Positions 12,528 to 21,100 of a DNA stretch of 45,728 nucleotides are shown here, in pieces (position 1 is the stretch's first letter; each line of letters begins with the position of its first letter). The notes beneath the pieces were generated by a model, which had not been told where the DNA came from, ran no database searches, and saw only the letters and a program-made list of their open reading frames with translations. The position numbers and the translations under genes are program-made. Origin of the DNA: an uncultured Myxococcales bacterium (lineage in GTDB: Bacteria > Myxococcota_A > Polyangia > Fen-1088); assembly GCA_937889515.1 (NCBI GenBank), contig CALAOV010000231.1, forward strand, positions 1 to 45,728, given 5' to 3'.

Positions 12528-13624
12528 TGGGCCAACGGCTTGCCGCCGCGCTGGTACTTCACGACAGCGGCGTTGTGCTCGGCGACGGTCTTCGAGAAAT
12601 AGTGCGTCCCGTCGTTCTTGGCCACGAAGTAGAGGTAGGGCGTGTGGTCCGGCGCCATGACCGCCTCGAGCGCCGCACGTCCCGGATTCGAGATCGGCCC
12701 CGGCGGCAACCCCTCGTGGGTATAGGTGTTGTAGGGGTTCTCGCGATCCTCGAGCTGGATGCGGCGGATGCGCCCGTCCCACTTGAGACAGGCCGGCGAG
12801 CGCGGCGTGGCCACCGTGCAGCCATAGACGATGGTCGGGTCGGTCTGGAGCAGCTTGGGTGAAAACGACGGCAGGTGCAGGCGGTTCATGAACACCTGCG
12901 CGATGCGCGGGCGCTCCTCGGCTCGCCCGGTCTCTTTCTCGACGATCGACGCCAGGACGACGATCTTCTGATCGTCGAAACCGAGGGTCCGTTTGAGCTC
13001 GGCCACGGTCTTGGCATGCGCGGCGCGCAGCTCGCCGAAAACCTGGCGATGCCGCCGCACCAGTGGGATGAGCACCCGCGCGGGCGCGGTGTGCGGGCGC
13101 ATCCGGTAGGTGTCGGGGAAGAGGTAACCCTCCAGGGTCCCACCCGGCAGCCCCAGCTCGGCGGCGAAGCCCGGATCGGTCGCCTTGAGGACCAGCGCGC
13201 CCTTGCCGGCGATCCCGGCGGCGTCGAAGATCTCGGCCACCTCGACCAGGTTCTTCCCTTCGGGGATGACGATGGTGACCAGCTCATCGGCCGCCCCCTT
13301 GACCAGCGTCTCCAGGATCTGCCGCGGTGACGCCGGCGCGCTGATCTCGTAGCGGCCGGCCTTGAACCGCCCGGCGACGCCGCGCTGGCCCGCATAGAGA
13401 CGGAAGATGGCCGGGTTGCCGATGAGGCCCGCTTGGGACAAGCGCTCCGCGACCTCCCCGGCGCCGGCGCCGTTGGGGATCTCGACCGTCACGGGCCCAC
13501 GCGCGACGCCCCCCGGCCGGTCGCCATATCGCCAGGCGGTGCGGGCCACGAAGATCATCGCGACCAGGCCGAGGACGGTGGTGATCGCGAAGGCGACCAG
13601 CGCCCGCTTCATCGGCCGCGTCAC
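12524..13624 (-). CDS. mltG: Endolytic transglycosylase MltG (YceG)
   Basis: Inner-membrane-anchored peptidoglycan hydrolase that cuts nascent glycan strands and is thought to set strand length. One N-terminal membrane segment (AFAITTVLGLVAMIFVA) is followed by a LysM-like region and the YceG catalytic domain. The catalytic Glu is at residue 229 in LASIVEKET, and the NPYNTYTHEGLPPGPISNPG motif follows. The length of about 366 residues is normal. The GTG at 13624 is preferred because it overlaps the ruvX stop (GTGA), matching the two junctions downstream; an ATG at 13657 and another at 13612 are alternatives. It sits between ruvX and an ABC exporter in one operon. Confidence 0.94.
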   Translation of the reverse strand: MTRPMKRALVAFAITTVLGLVAMIFVARTAWRYGDRPGGVARGPVTVEIPNGAGAGEVAERLSQAGLIGNPAIFRLYAGQRGVAGRFKAGRYEISAPASPRQILETLVKGAADELVTIVIPEGKNLVEVAEIFDAAGIAGKGALVLKATDPGFAAELGLPGGTLEGYLFPDTYRMRPHTAPARVLIPLVRRHRQVFGELRAAHAKTVAELKRTLGFDDQKIVVLASIVEKETGRAEERPRIAQVFMNRLHLPSFSPKLLQTDPTIVYGCTVATPRSPACLKWDGRIRRIQLEDRENPYNTYTHEGLPPGPISNPGRAALEAVMAPDHTPYLYFVAKNDGTHYFSKTVAEHNAAVVKYQRGGKPLAQ

Positions 13625-14052
13625 GCGGGCTCGCTTCCCCGGTGGGCGTCCAGCCATCTGCGGAGAATAACCGCTGCGGCCACCTTATCGACCACTTCCC
13701 GGCGACGGGCGCGCGAAAGATCGGCGGCCAGCAACACCTCCTCCGCCTCGACGGTGCTGAAGCTCTCGTCGATGAGCTCGACCGGCACGTCGAGGGCGCC
13801 GCGCAACCGTTCCGCGAACGCCTCGGCGCTCTTGGCGGCGCGCCCCCGCTCGCCGTCGGGCGCCAGCGGAAGCCCCAGGACGACACGCCCCGCGTCCTGC
13901 GCGCGAACCACGGCCGCGATGGCGTCGAGATCGCGCTGCCCGCCCCGCCGCACGATCGTCGCGTGCGGCTGCGCGCTGAGCCCCAGACCGTCGGTCACCG
14001 CCACGCCGATCCGACGCGCGCCAAGATCGATGGCGATCACCCTGCGCGGCAC
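13621..14052 (-). CDS. ruvX: RuvX/YqgF family putative Holliday junction resolvase
   Basis: A 143-residue RNase H-fold protein of the YqgF/RuvX family, involved in pre-16S rRNA 5' maturation and/or Holliday junction resolution. The first catalytic Asp is in VIAIDLGARRIGVAV. The GLPLAPDGERG and LIDESFSTVEAE segments hold the other conserved positions, and the terminal VVDKVAAAVILRRWLD carries the last Asp. The frame is open to an ATG at 14076, but the GTG at 14052 gives the usual family N-terminus and avoids overlap with the divergent DUF3467 gene. It is the first gene of the ruvX-mltG-ABC operon. Confidence 0.92.
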   Translation of the reverse strand: MPRRVIAIDLGARRIGVAVTDGLGLSAQPHATIVRRGGQRDLDAIAAVVRAQDAGRVVLGLPLAPDGERGRAAKSAEAFAERLRGALDVPVELIDESFSTVEAEEVLLAADLSRARRREVVDKVAAAVILRRWLDAHRGSEPA

Positions 14053-14062
14053 CGCGCTAGTG

Positions 14063-14068
14063 TATACC
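14063..14068 (+). promoter_or_regulatory. Candidate -10 of the DUF3467 gene (leaderless)
   Basis: TATACC ends 6 bases before the ATG at 14075 and there is no Shine-Dalgarno. No convincing -35 is seen. It is listed because the same spacing recurs at other first genes in this window. Confidence 0.3.
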
Positions 14069-14074
14069 GTAGCC

Positions 14075-14404
14075 ATGGCCGACCAACCGAAAGGCCCAGC
14101 GGGGGATCCGAGCGCGCCGCAGATCCAGATCGACGTCGACGAGACAATCGCGCAGGGCGCCTATTCGAACCTGGTCCTCATCAACCACAACGAGAACGAG
14201 TTTGTGCTCGACTTCGCGTATATGCAGCCGTCGACGCCGCGCGCGCGGGTCCGCGCCCGCATCATCTCGTCGCCCCGGCACACCAAGCGCCTGTTGCGCG
14301 CGCTCGAGCACAACCTCCGCCGCTACGAAGAGCGTTTCGGAAAAATCGAGGAGCCGGCCCCCGAGCCCTACCCCACCGGCGGCACCGGTGGGTTGATTAG
14401 TTGA
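14075..14404 (+). CDS. DUF3467 family protein
   Basis: A 109-residue small protein of the DUF3467 family, recognised by the core IQIDVDETIAQGAYSNLVL followed by NHNENEFVLDFAYMQP and the RVRARIISSPRHTKRLLRAL segment. No enzymatic residues are evident and the family function is unknown. The ends are disordered, with a Pro/Gly-rich C-terminus. It is transcribed divergently from ruvX and its stop is one base from the convergent LD-carboxypeptidase stop. The last codons contain a perfect 8-bp hairpin. Confidence 0.88.
   Translation: MADQPKGPAGDPSAPQIQIDVDETIAQGAYSNLVLINHNENEFVLDFAYMQPSTPRARVRARIISSPRHTKRLLRALEHNLRRYEERFGKIEEPAPEPYPTGGTGGLIS
14372..14392. terminator. Bidirectional hairpin at the DUF3467 / LD-carboxypeptidase junction
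   Basis: CCCACCGG (14372-14379) and CCGGTGGG (14385-14392) form a perfect 8-bp stem with a 5-base loop, followed on the plus strand by the T-containing TTGATTAGTTGAG. It lies inside the final codons of the plus gene and 14 bases after the minus gene's stop, so it could serve both. Confidence 0.5.
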
Positions 14405-14405
14405 G

Positions 14406-15314
14406 TTAGCTAACCGCGCCTTCGAGGGTGGTGAGGGTCCCGCTGCGCGTGTCGAGCTCGCACAGGGCGCCGTAAGGGAGCGCCCGGTTGCGGGTCCCGT
14501 GGCCGAAAGCGCCCCCGCGCACCACCGGGACCGGTAAGCGTCCCAGGCGGTCGACCAGCACCTGGTCGGCGGTCGGCGATTCGGCGCGGGTGGGCTCCGG
14601 TTCGTGGCAGCTTGAAAAGTCGCCCAGCACCACCGCGCTGGCGGCGCTGAAGAGGCCGGCCAGATCGAGATGGGTGATCAGCCGATCGAGTCGGTAGGGA
14701 CGCTCGCCCAGATCTTCGAAGAAAAGGATCGCACCCTCGACGTCGGGCAGATACGGCGTGCCGAGCAACCGGGAGAACACCTCCAGGTTGCCGCCCAGGA
14801 GCCGCCCCTGCGCCCGCCCCGGAATGACCTCCTCCAGCTCGGAGAGCAGCGGCGCCGGGCCCGGCGTCTCGAGACGATCGAAGAGCGCCCGCTGATCTTC
14901 GGTCGACAGGTTTCCGAGCTGGGTGACCACCGGACCGTGAATCGAGACGACGCCCGCTCGCGCGGCGCAGGCCAGCAAGGCGGTCCCATCGGAGAATCCG
15001 ACCAGGGTGCGCGGGCGACCCGCCAGCGCCGCCGGCTCGACGAAGGGCAGCAGGCGCAGCAGGCCGTAGCCACCGCGCGCCATGATCAGGGCCCGCGCGT
15101 CCGGATCGTCGAGCGCGCGCGTGAGCTCGGCCAGGCGACGATCGTCGGGGCCGGCCAGGTAGCCGTCGCGCGCGAAGATACCCTCGTCGTAACGAACGTC
15201 GTAGCGGGCGCGAAGGACCGCCACCCCGGCCAGAAAAGGTTCCCGCGGCACGGGACCGGAAGGCGCGACGATCCGGATCGTGGCGCCCGGCTCGAGGCGG
15301 GGCGGTCGGATCAC
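14406..15314 (-). CDS. LD-carboxypeptidase (peptidase S66, LdcA/MccF-like)
   Basis: A 302-residue serine peptidase of family S66. Members cut the L,D-bond of murein tetrapeptides (LdcA, cell-wall recycling) or detoxify microcin C (MccF). The expected triad is visible: Ser108 in VGFSDGTAL, Glu200 in FFEDLGERPYRLDR and His272 in GAFGHGTRN. The GGNLEVFSRLLGTPY segment is also diagnostic. The GTG at 15314 gives the usual MIRPPRLEPGATIRIVAPSGP start and overlaps the TGA of the PilZ-like gene (GTGA). There is no signal peptide, so it is cytoplasmic. Murein recycling is the likelier role given the nearby mltG, but MccF-type activity cannot be excluded. Confidence 0.92.
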   Translation of the reverse strand: MIRPPRLEPGATIRIVAPSGPVPREPFLAGVAVLRARYDVRYDEGIFARDGYLAGPDDRRLAELTRALDDPDARALIMARGGYGLLRLLPFVEPAALAGRPRTLVGFSDGTALLACAARAGVVSIHGPVVTQLGNLSTEDQRALFDRLETPGPAPLLSELEEVIPGRAQGRLLGGNLEVFSRLLGTPYLPDVEGAILFFEDLGERPYRLDRLITHLDLAGLFSAASAVVLGDFSSCHEPEPTRAESPTADQVLVDRLGRLPVPVVRGGAFGHGTRNRALPYGALCELDTRSGTLTTLEGAVS

Positions 15315-15907
15315 TTCCGACGACGGCGCCGCTTGCCCGATCCGGCGCTCGACCCCGCTTCTCCTTCGACGACATGGGCGTCGGCAGCGGTCAGAGCAGG
15401 CGCCTCGACCACCGAGGACGGCGCCTCGACGGTCGCGGGCGACACTTCGACGGCGGCGGGGCGGGCCTCGAGGACGGGCGGGGGCGCCTCGAGGACGGCC
15501 GGGGGCGCCTCGACGAGGGCCGGGGGCGCTTCGACGACGGCCGGGGGGACCTCGACGGCGGGCGGGGGCGCCACGACGGCGGGCGGTTGGGCAGCTACGG
15601 CGGGCGCGGGCTTGGAGACGGCCGGCGCAACGGTGGCCGGCTTGGCGGCGGGCGCCGAAACCGGTCGCACGGCCTCGGCATCGCCGACGAACGCGACCCG
15701 CATGCCCGCCACGGTCGGATCCGCGGACTCGATCACCTCGAGCACGCGGGCGGCCTGTTCGACGCCCTCTCCCTTGAGCCGCAATGGCGTCCCGGTCGGC
15801 ATCGGCTCCGCGAACCCGATGAAGGCCCCCGCGCTGTCCCAGTCGCGGACCAGCGTGGAGCGGCCCAACCCGACGCCCGCATAGCGAACCTCGACCACGT
15901 TCTCCAC
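15311..15907 (-). CDS. PilZ-like protein with Ala/Pro/Glu heptad tail
   Basis: A 198-residue protein in two parts. Residues 1-80 resemble the short PilZ-like domains of myxobacteria (GRSTLVRDWDSAGAFIGF, MPTGTPLRL, ARVLEVIE, MRVAFVG). The canonical RxxxR/DxSxxG c-di-GMP residues are not complete, so ligand binding is doubtful. Residues 80-198 are a Pro/Ala/Val/Glu-rich tail built from 7-residue units of the form VEAPPAx, ending in the basic cluster KRRRRRK. The start is a GTG with no Shine-Dalgarno and a TAACAT hexamer 6 bases upstream. It is co-transcribed with the LD-carboxypeptidase and divergent from the YfiM-like gene. Confidence 0.72.
   Translation of the reverse strand: MENVVEVRYAGVGLGRSTLVRDWDSAGAFIGFAEPMPTGTPLRLKGEGVEQAARVLEVIESADPTVAGMRVAFVGDAEAVRPVSAPAAKPATVAPAVSKPAPAVAAQPPAVVAPPPAVEVPPAVVEAPPALVEAPPAVLEAPPPVLEARPAAVEVSPATVEAPSSVVEAPALTAADAHVVEGEAGSSAGSGKRRRRRK
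15403..15591 (-). repeat. 21-bp tandem repeat coding the VEAPPAx heptads
   Basis: A cCTCGAnGacGG-type core recurs at 15403, 15424, 15445, 15466, 15487, 15508, 15529, 15550 and 15571, exactly 21 bases apart. This gives about nine imperfect units of seven codons. The period keeps the frame, so copy-number change would alter tail length without breaking the protein. Confidence 0.8.
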
Positions 15908-15913
15908 GACGCA

Positions 15914-15943
15914 ATGTTACCACGCTCCCCGTCGCGCTAGCAT
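15914..15943. promoter_or_regulatory. Overlapping divergent -10 elements (PilZ-like / YfiM-like)
   Basis: TAACAT on the minus strand (15919-15914) lies 6 bases before the GTG at 15907. TAGCAT on the plus strand (15938-15943) lies 6 bases before the ATG at 15950. Both would give leaderless transcripts. They are close enough that polymerases at the two promoters would interfere. No strong -35 is visible for either. Confidence 0.35.
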
Positions 15944-15949
15944 CTATCG

Positions 15950-16345
15950 ATGAGATCCGCGAGGAGATCCACCGTGGCGCTGGTCGCGCTCGCCGCGGTG
16001 GCCCTCGGGCACCCGGGCGCGGTGGGCGCCGCCGACCCCGATCCCTGGTTCGGACCCGACAAGGCCTTGCACTTCGAGGCCGCCGGATCGCTGGCGGTGG
16101 TGGGATACGCCGGCGCCGCGATGATCACCACCGATCGCCCCGTGCGGGCCGGTGCAGGCCTCGCGCTCGGCCTGGGCGCCGGGGTCGCCAAGGAGCTGTG
16201 GGATCTGGACGGCCACGGCGATCCCTCCTGGCGCGACCTGACCTGGGACCTCATCGGGGCCACCACCGGCGCGCTCGTGGCCCTCGCGATCGATTGGACG
16301 GTGCATCGAACTTTCAACTGGCCCGTCGGTCGCCAGGCGCGGTGA
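15950..16345 (+). CDS. YfiM-like (DUF2279-type) membrane/envelope protein
   Basis: A 131-residue protein with an N-terminal signal segment (STVALVALAAVALGHPGAVGA) and the family pattern DKALHFEAAGSL, GAGVAKELWDLDGHGDPS, and DLTWDLIGATTGALVALAIDW. The last forms a membrane helix. YfiM-like proteins are small envelope proteins of unknown function. The DK..HF and KE.WD motifs are clear, while the family assignment is from memory of these motifs. No Shine-Dalgarno is present. The region to 16468 holds only a possible weak promoter (TTGAAC at 16383, TTAAGT at 16405) for the next gene. Confidence 0.7.
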   Translation: MRSARRSTVALVALAAVALGHPGAVGAADPDPWFGPDKALHFEAAGSLAVVGYAGAAMITTDRPVRAGAGLALGLGAGVAKELWDLDGHGDPSWRDLTWDLIGATTGALVALAIDWTVHRTFNWPVGRQAR

Positions 16346-16468
16346 GGCGGCGATGACCCCGGGCCAAAGCACGCCGCGCCTCTTGAACTTGGGGAACCTC
16401 AGGCTTAAGTTGATTCGGCAGTCTTCATCGAGGCTGCCCACGACGATACGCAACCGGAGGGCTACGGA

Positions 16469-16912
16469 TTGATGACAGGGTGGTCGAGACGCACGTTGCA
16501 AATGGTGATAATCGGAGTCGGGATGCTGGGCGCGTTCCCACGGATCGCCGCTGCCGGCGAAGAGGATGATCTTCAGCGCCAGATCGACACCCAGCGGGCC
16601 AGCGTCGCGGATCTGGAGCGCCTCGACGAGCTCAAAGGGGTCACCGACGAGATTGCCCTGCTCAAGACCTGGCTCGACGAGGCCTGGAACCTGCGCGCCA
16701 AACACGAATACGACCAGGTCCGGGAGGTGCTCGACCGGTCGCTCAAGCAGGAGGATCTGATCCGCACCAAGATCGCCGTCTCGAAGCTGCGCGCCCAGGT
16801 GCAAAAGCGCGAGGCCGCCCTGCAAGATGTGCGGGCCAAGATCGCACGCACCCGCAAGACGCTGCAGGAGACCGCCGCCAAGAAGAAGGCGCTGGAAGGG
16901 AGCACCCCGTGA
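16469..16912 (+). CDS. Secreted coiled-coil protein
   Basis: A 147-residue protein with a signal peptide (QMVIIGVGMLGAFPRIAAAG, cleavage near residue 29). The mature part is almost entirely heptad-rich helix, charged and Lys/Glu/Gln-rich, with a Leu periodicity expected of a coiled coil. No enzymatic motif is seen. CGGAGG (16454-16459) lies 9 bases before TTG 16469 and 12 before ATG 16472, so either may be used and the TTG has the better spacing. Its stop overlaps the GTG of the OmpA-domain gene (GTGA). The pair probably work together in the periplasm, tying the outer membrane to the wall. Confidence 0.75.
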   Translation: MMTGWSRRTLQMVIIGVGMLGAFPRIAAAGEEDDLQRQIDTQRASVADLERLDELKGVTDEIALLKTWLDEAWNLRAKHEYDQVREVLDRSLKQEDLIRTKIAVSKLRAQVQKREAALQDVRAKIARTRKTLQETAAKKKALEGSTP

Positions 16913-18090
16913 AGCTCCGCGCCATCGCCGTCGTCGCCGGTGCGATCGGCCTCGCCTGCGCGACGCCGCCCAAGCCGCGCGAGCTCGAGACCTTCGATAC
17001 CCTGCGCAAGACCAACGAGGCCACCCTCCCGGAGGCGGCCAAGCGCTCGCCGGATTTGACGGCGGAGGCCGATCGGCGCTCCGCCGCCGCTCGCGACGAG
17101 TGGCAGTCGAACGATCTGCAGGAGTCGCGGCGCGACGCCCTGATCGCCACCATCAAGCTCAAGTCGGCGCTGGCCATCTACGAGCAGGAGCAGCTCAAGG
17201 CGCGGATCCAGACCCTGTCGGGTCAGCAGGCCCAGGCGGAAGAAGAGAGCGCCGGCCTCCTGAAGGATCTGGCGAGCGAGCAAGAGAAACTGGGCCTGCT
17301 GCAGAAGTATGTGGACGCCCGCAAGACCGCGGATGCCGACAAGCAGCGCCTCTCGCAGCAGATGTCGAGCGAGCAGCAGAAGGCGCAGGTCGAGCAGCAA
17401 CGTCTGTCGCAACAGCTGGTCTCGGAGCAGAAGATCGCGGCCGCGCAGCTGGCCATGCGGACGGCCGACACCGTCGAGGCGTCCAGATACGCGAGCGCCG
17501 AGTACACGGCGGCGGGCGATCTGCTGGCCAAGGCAGCGGCGGAGCTCAAACAGAACGACTACACGGCGGCCCAGGCCAGCGCCGAGGTGGCCAAGAAGAA
17601 CGCCGATCGCGCCGCCGAGCTGGCCAAGCCGGAGTACGAGCAGGCCGCGCAGTCGAACGAGAACAAGACGCGCAACGAGGCCCTGGCCCGCGACGCCCCC
17701 GCCATCGCCGGGGTTAAGGTCCGGATCGACCCGCGCGGCGATCTGCAGCGCCTCGTGATTGTCATTCCCGAGATGTTCAAAAAGCGCGATCCGAACATTG
17801 CCCCGGGCCACGACGCCACCCTGGATGCGGTCGCGACATTGTTAAAGAAGTACTCGAGCTATCCTGTCCAAGTCATTGGATATACGGATAACCATGGAAA
17901 GTCGAACGAGCTCATCGCCATTTCGGCCGCCCGCGCACAGGCGGTCTACTCGGCGCTCGCCGAACGGGGGGTCGAGGTCAAGCGATTGATGGTGAGCGGG
18001 CTCGGAGGCGAGGACCCGTTCGTCGACAACCGCTCCGCCTCAGGGCGCGCCAAGAACAACCGGGTCGAGATCGTCTTCATGTATCACTAG
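16909..18090 (+). CDS. OmpA-domain protein with periplasmic coiled-coil region
   Basis: A 393-residue envelope protein. A hydrophobic N-terminus (AIAVVAGAIGLAC) ends in a weak lipobox-like Cys. Residues about 40-260 are Ala/Gln/Glu-rich helix resembling DUF4398-type regions. From about 300 a C-terminal OmpA domain is clear: IGYTDNHGKSNELIAISAAR, GVEVKRLMVSGLGGEDP and the closing GRAKNNRVEIVF, which bind meso-diaminopimelate of peptidoglycan. The GTG start overlaps the upstream stop. About 17,800-17,900, in the OmpA domain, the base composition drops to near 50% GC with unusual codons. The gene likely links outer membrane and murein. Confidence 0.88.
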   Translation: MKLRAIAVVAGAIGLACATPPKPRELETFDTLRKTNEATLPEAAKRSPDLTAEADRRSAAARDEWQSNDLQESRRDALIATIKLKSALAIYEQEQLKARIQTLSGQQAQAEEESAGLLKDLASEQEKLGLLQKYVDARKTADADKQRLSQQMSSEQQKAQVEQQRLSQQLVSEQKIAAAQLAMRTADTVEASRYASAEYTAAGDLLAKAAAELKQNDYTAAQASAEVAKKNADRAAELAKPEYEQAAQSNENKTRNEALARDAPAIAGVKVRIDPRGDLQRLVIVIPEMFKKRDPNIAPGHDATLDAVATLLKKYSSYPVQVIGYTDNHGKSNELIAISAARAQAVYSALAERGVEVKRLMVSGLGGEDPFVDNRSASGRAKNNRVEIVFMYH

Positions 18091-18105
18091 GATGGAAGGC
18101 GCCGC

Positions 18106-21100
18106 GTGGGTGACGATTCAAGCCAGCACCCGGCGGTCGGGACCAGCCATCGACTGAGCGCCCGGGTCGGCGCCGCGGTCTTCTTCTGGGCCGCCGCCGT
18201 GGTCGCGGGTTGCCACAGCCACGGCAGCGGCCCCCAGAAGGACGGCGGCCTGGACGGATCGGCGGACGGCGGGCCGGCCGTCGTGTGCAGCAACACCAAT
18301 GGCATGCGCCGGACCAACGGCGTCGCCTGCGGCTGCAACGGCGACTGCGCCAGCGGGTTCTGCGTCGACGGCCTGTGCTGCAACACCGCCTGCACGGAGA
18401 CCTGCAAGTCCTGCAACACCCCCACCTCGCCGGGCCTGTGCGGGTTCGTCCCCGCCGGCGCCCTGCCGCGCCTCGCCAGCACCTGTCCCGCCTCCGACAT
18501 GTCGAGCTGCGGGCTAGACGGCACCTGCAACGGCAACGGTGCCTGCCGCAGCTACGAGGCGGGGACCGTCTGCGCGCCGGGGACCTGCGATGGGGCCGCG
18601 GTCAAGAACATCCGCGTCTGCGACGGACAGGGGACCTGCACCTCCGGGCCGGCCACCATCTGTGCGCCCTTCGGATGTGACAGCAAGACCGGCGCCTGCG
18701 TCATCACCTGTGCCTCCGACAACGACTGCGCCGGCGGCATCAAGTGCGTCGGCGGCAGCTGCGGACCGAAGCCCATCGGCGCGGTCTGCACCGCCGCCTC
18801 GCAGTGCGCTTCCAAGTTCTGCGCCGATGGGTTCTGCTGCAATGTCGCCTGCAGCGGCGCTTGTGTCAGCTGCAGCCAGAGCGGACGGATCGGCACCTGC
18901 TGGCCGATCTCGGCCGGCAACGACGATCCGCACCTGATCTGCAAGGCCAGCGCCTCCGCCACCTGCGGGCAGACCGGACGTTGCGACGGGATCGGGGGAT
19001 GCGCCAAGTACGCGGCCGAGACCATCTGCCTGGCGCCGTCCTGCAACGGCGATCGCCTGAACACGGCCGGCACCTGCGACGGGCTCGGGACCTGCCGCCC
19101 GCAGGGGGTCCAGACCTGCGATCCGTATCAATGCATCGACGGCGCCTGCGTCGGCCGCTGCACCGACAACACCGACTGCGTGAGCGGCCACACCTGCGTC
19201 GGCGGGAGCTGTGGACCAAAGTCGAACGGGCAGGCCTGCACGACGGCCAGCCAGTGCGCCAGCAACTTCTGCGTGGACGGCGTCTGCTGCGCCGACGCCT
19301 GTCAGGGCGCTTGCCACAGCTGCTCGCTCGCCTCGTCGCTCGGCACCTGCACGCCCAGCCCGGCCGCCGCCACCGATCCGCACGGGATGTGCGTCGACAA
19401 GCACGCGGCGTCTTGTGCAACCGATGGCACCTGCGACGGCGCCGGCGCCTGTCACAAGTATGCGCGCGGGACCACCTGCGCCGGCGAGCAGTGCACGGGC
19501 GGCGTCTACACGGCGGCCTCCGCCTGCGACGCGAACGGGAACTGCATGGCGCCGGACGCCCTGCCCTGCGCGCCCTATGTCTGCAACGGGACCCGGTGCT
19601 TTTCGGGCTGCACCGACGGCACCGACTGCTCGTCGGGCAACGTCTGCACCAACAACTCGTGCGGCCTCAAGCCCAACGGCGCCTTCTGCTCGACCAAATC
19701 GGAGTGCCAGTCGGCCAACTGCGCGCAAGGCGTCTGCTGCGTCTCGGCCTGCGCGAGCGCGTGCCAGTCCTGCGCGCTCACCGGCATGATGGGCACCTGC
19801 ACCGCCGTTCCCCCGGGTATGCCCGACCCCACCGAGTCCTGCCTCGACCAGGGGGGACCGAGCTGCGGCACCAACGGCAAGTGCCAGGCCGGGAGCTGCC
19901 AGAAGTATGTGCAGGGGACCCCCTGCGCCGGCGCAAGCTGCCCGGCCGCCGGCACGACCTTCACCCCCGCTTCGAGCTGCGACGGCGCCGGTGCCTGCGT
20001 GACGCCGATGTCGACGTCCTGCGCCCCCTTCGGGTGTGGCGCCAACGCCTGCAAGACCAGCTGCACCGCGGACGCCGACTGTAAGTCGCCGGCCTCGTGC
20101 AATTCCGGCTCGTGTGGGCTCAAGCCGCCCGGCGCCGTCTGCGGCAGCGGCCCCGAATGCGGGACCGGCATCTGCGCCCAGGGGGCCTGCTGCCTGACCG
20201 CCTGCGCCTCGAAGTGCATGTCGTGTGCGCTGACCGCCAGCGCCGGCACCTGCACGCCGATCGCCGCGAACAGGACCGACCCTACCGGCCAGTGCACCGA
20301 TCAGGGCGCCTCGAGCTGCAAGAACACCGGCTTTTGCGACGGCAACGGCGGTTGCCAATTCTATGCGGCCGGCACGCAGTGCGCCGGACCCTCCTGCCCC
20401 AGCGGCACCACCACCGCCTCGCTTCCCCAGAGCTGCGACGGCGCGGGCAACTGCAAGCCGGCGACCACGCAGAGCTGCGCGCCTTTCGCCTGCAACGGAA
20501 CCACCTGCATCGCCGTGTGCACCGCCAACGCGGACTGCGCACCGGGCAACGTCTGCAACAACGGGGCGTGCGGCCTGCGGCGCCTGGGCCAGCTCTGCAA
20601 CGCGGGAACCGACTGCGACAGCGGGAATTGCATAGACGGCGTCTGCTGCTCGGCGGCGAGCTGTGGAACCTGCCGCGCCTGCAACGTCGCCGGGCAAGCC
20701 GGCTCTTGCCAGCCCACCCCGCCCGGCGGCTCCGAGCCGCACGGCGGATGCACCCCCAATCCCCCCTGCGGCTTCGACGGCACCTGCGACGGCAGCGGCG
20801 CCTGCCGAAATCAGCCCACCACCACCAGCTGCGGCACCGGCTCCTGCAGCGGCTCGAGCTACACGCCGGTGGGCACCTGCGACGGCGCGGGAAGCTGCGC
20901 GCAGACGCCGGTGAGCTGCGGGCACTACACCTGCGGATCCGGCGTCTGCCTGACCATGTGCTCGGGCAACGGCGATTGCACCGGCAGCGGATACACCTGC
21001 CAGTCGAGCTCCTGCACCAATCTGAAGCCGCTCGGAACGGCCTGCGTAATGGGCACCGAGTGCCTCAGCAATCTCTGCACCGACGGGGTCTGCTGCAGCA

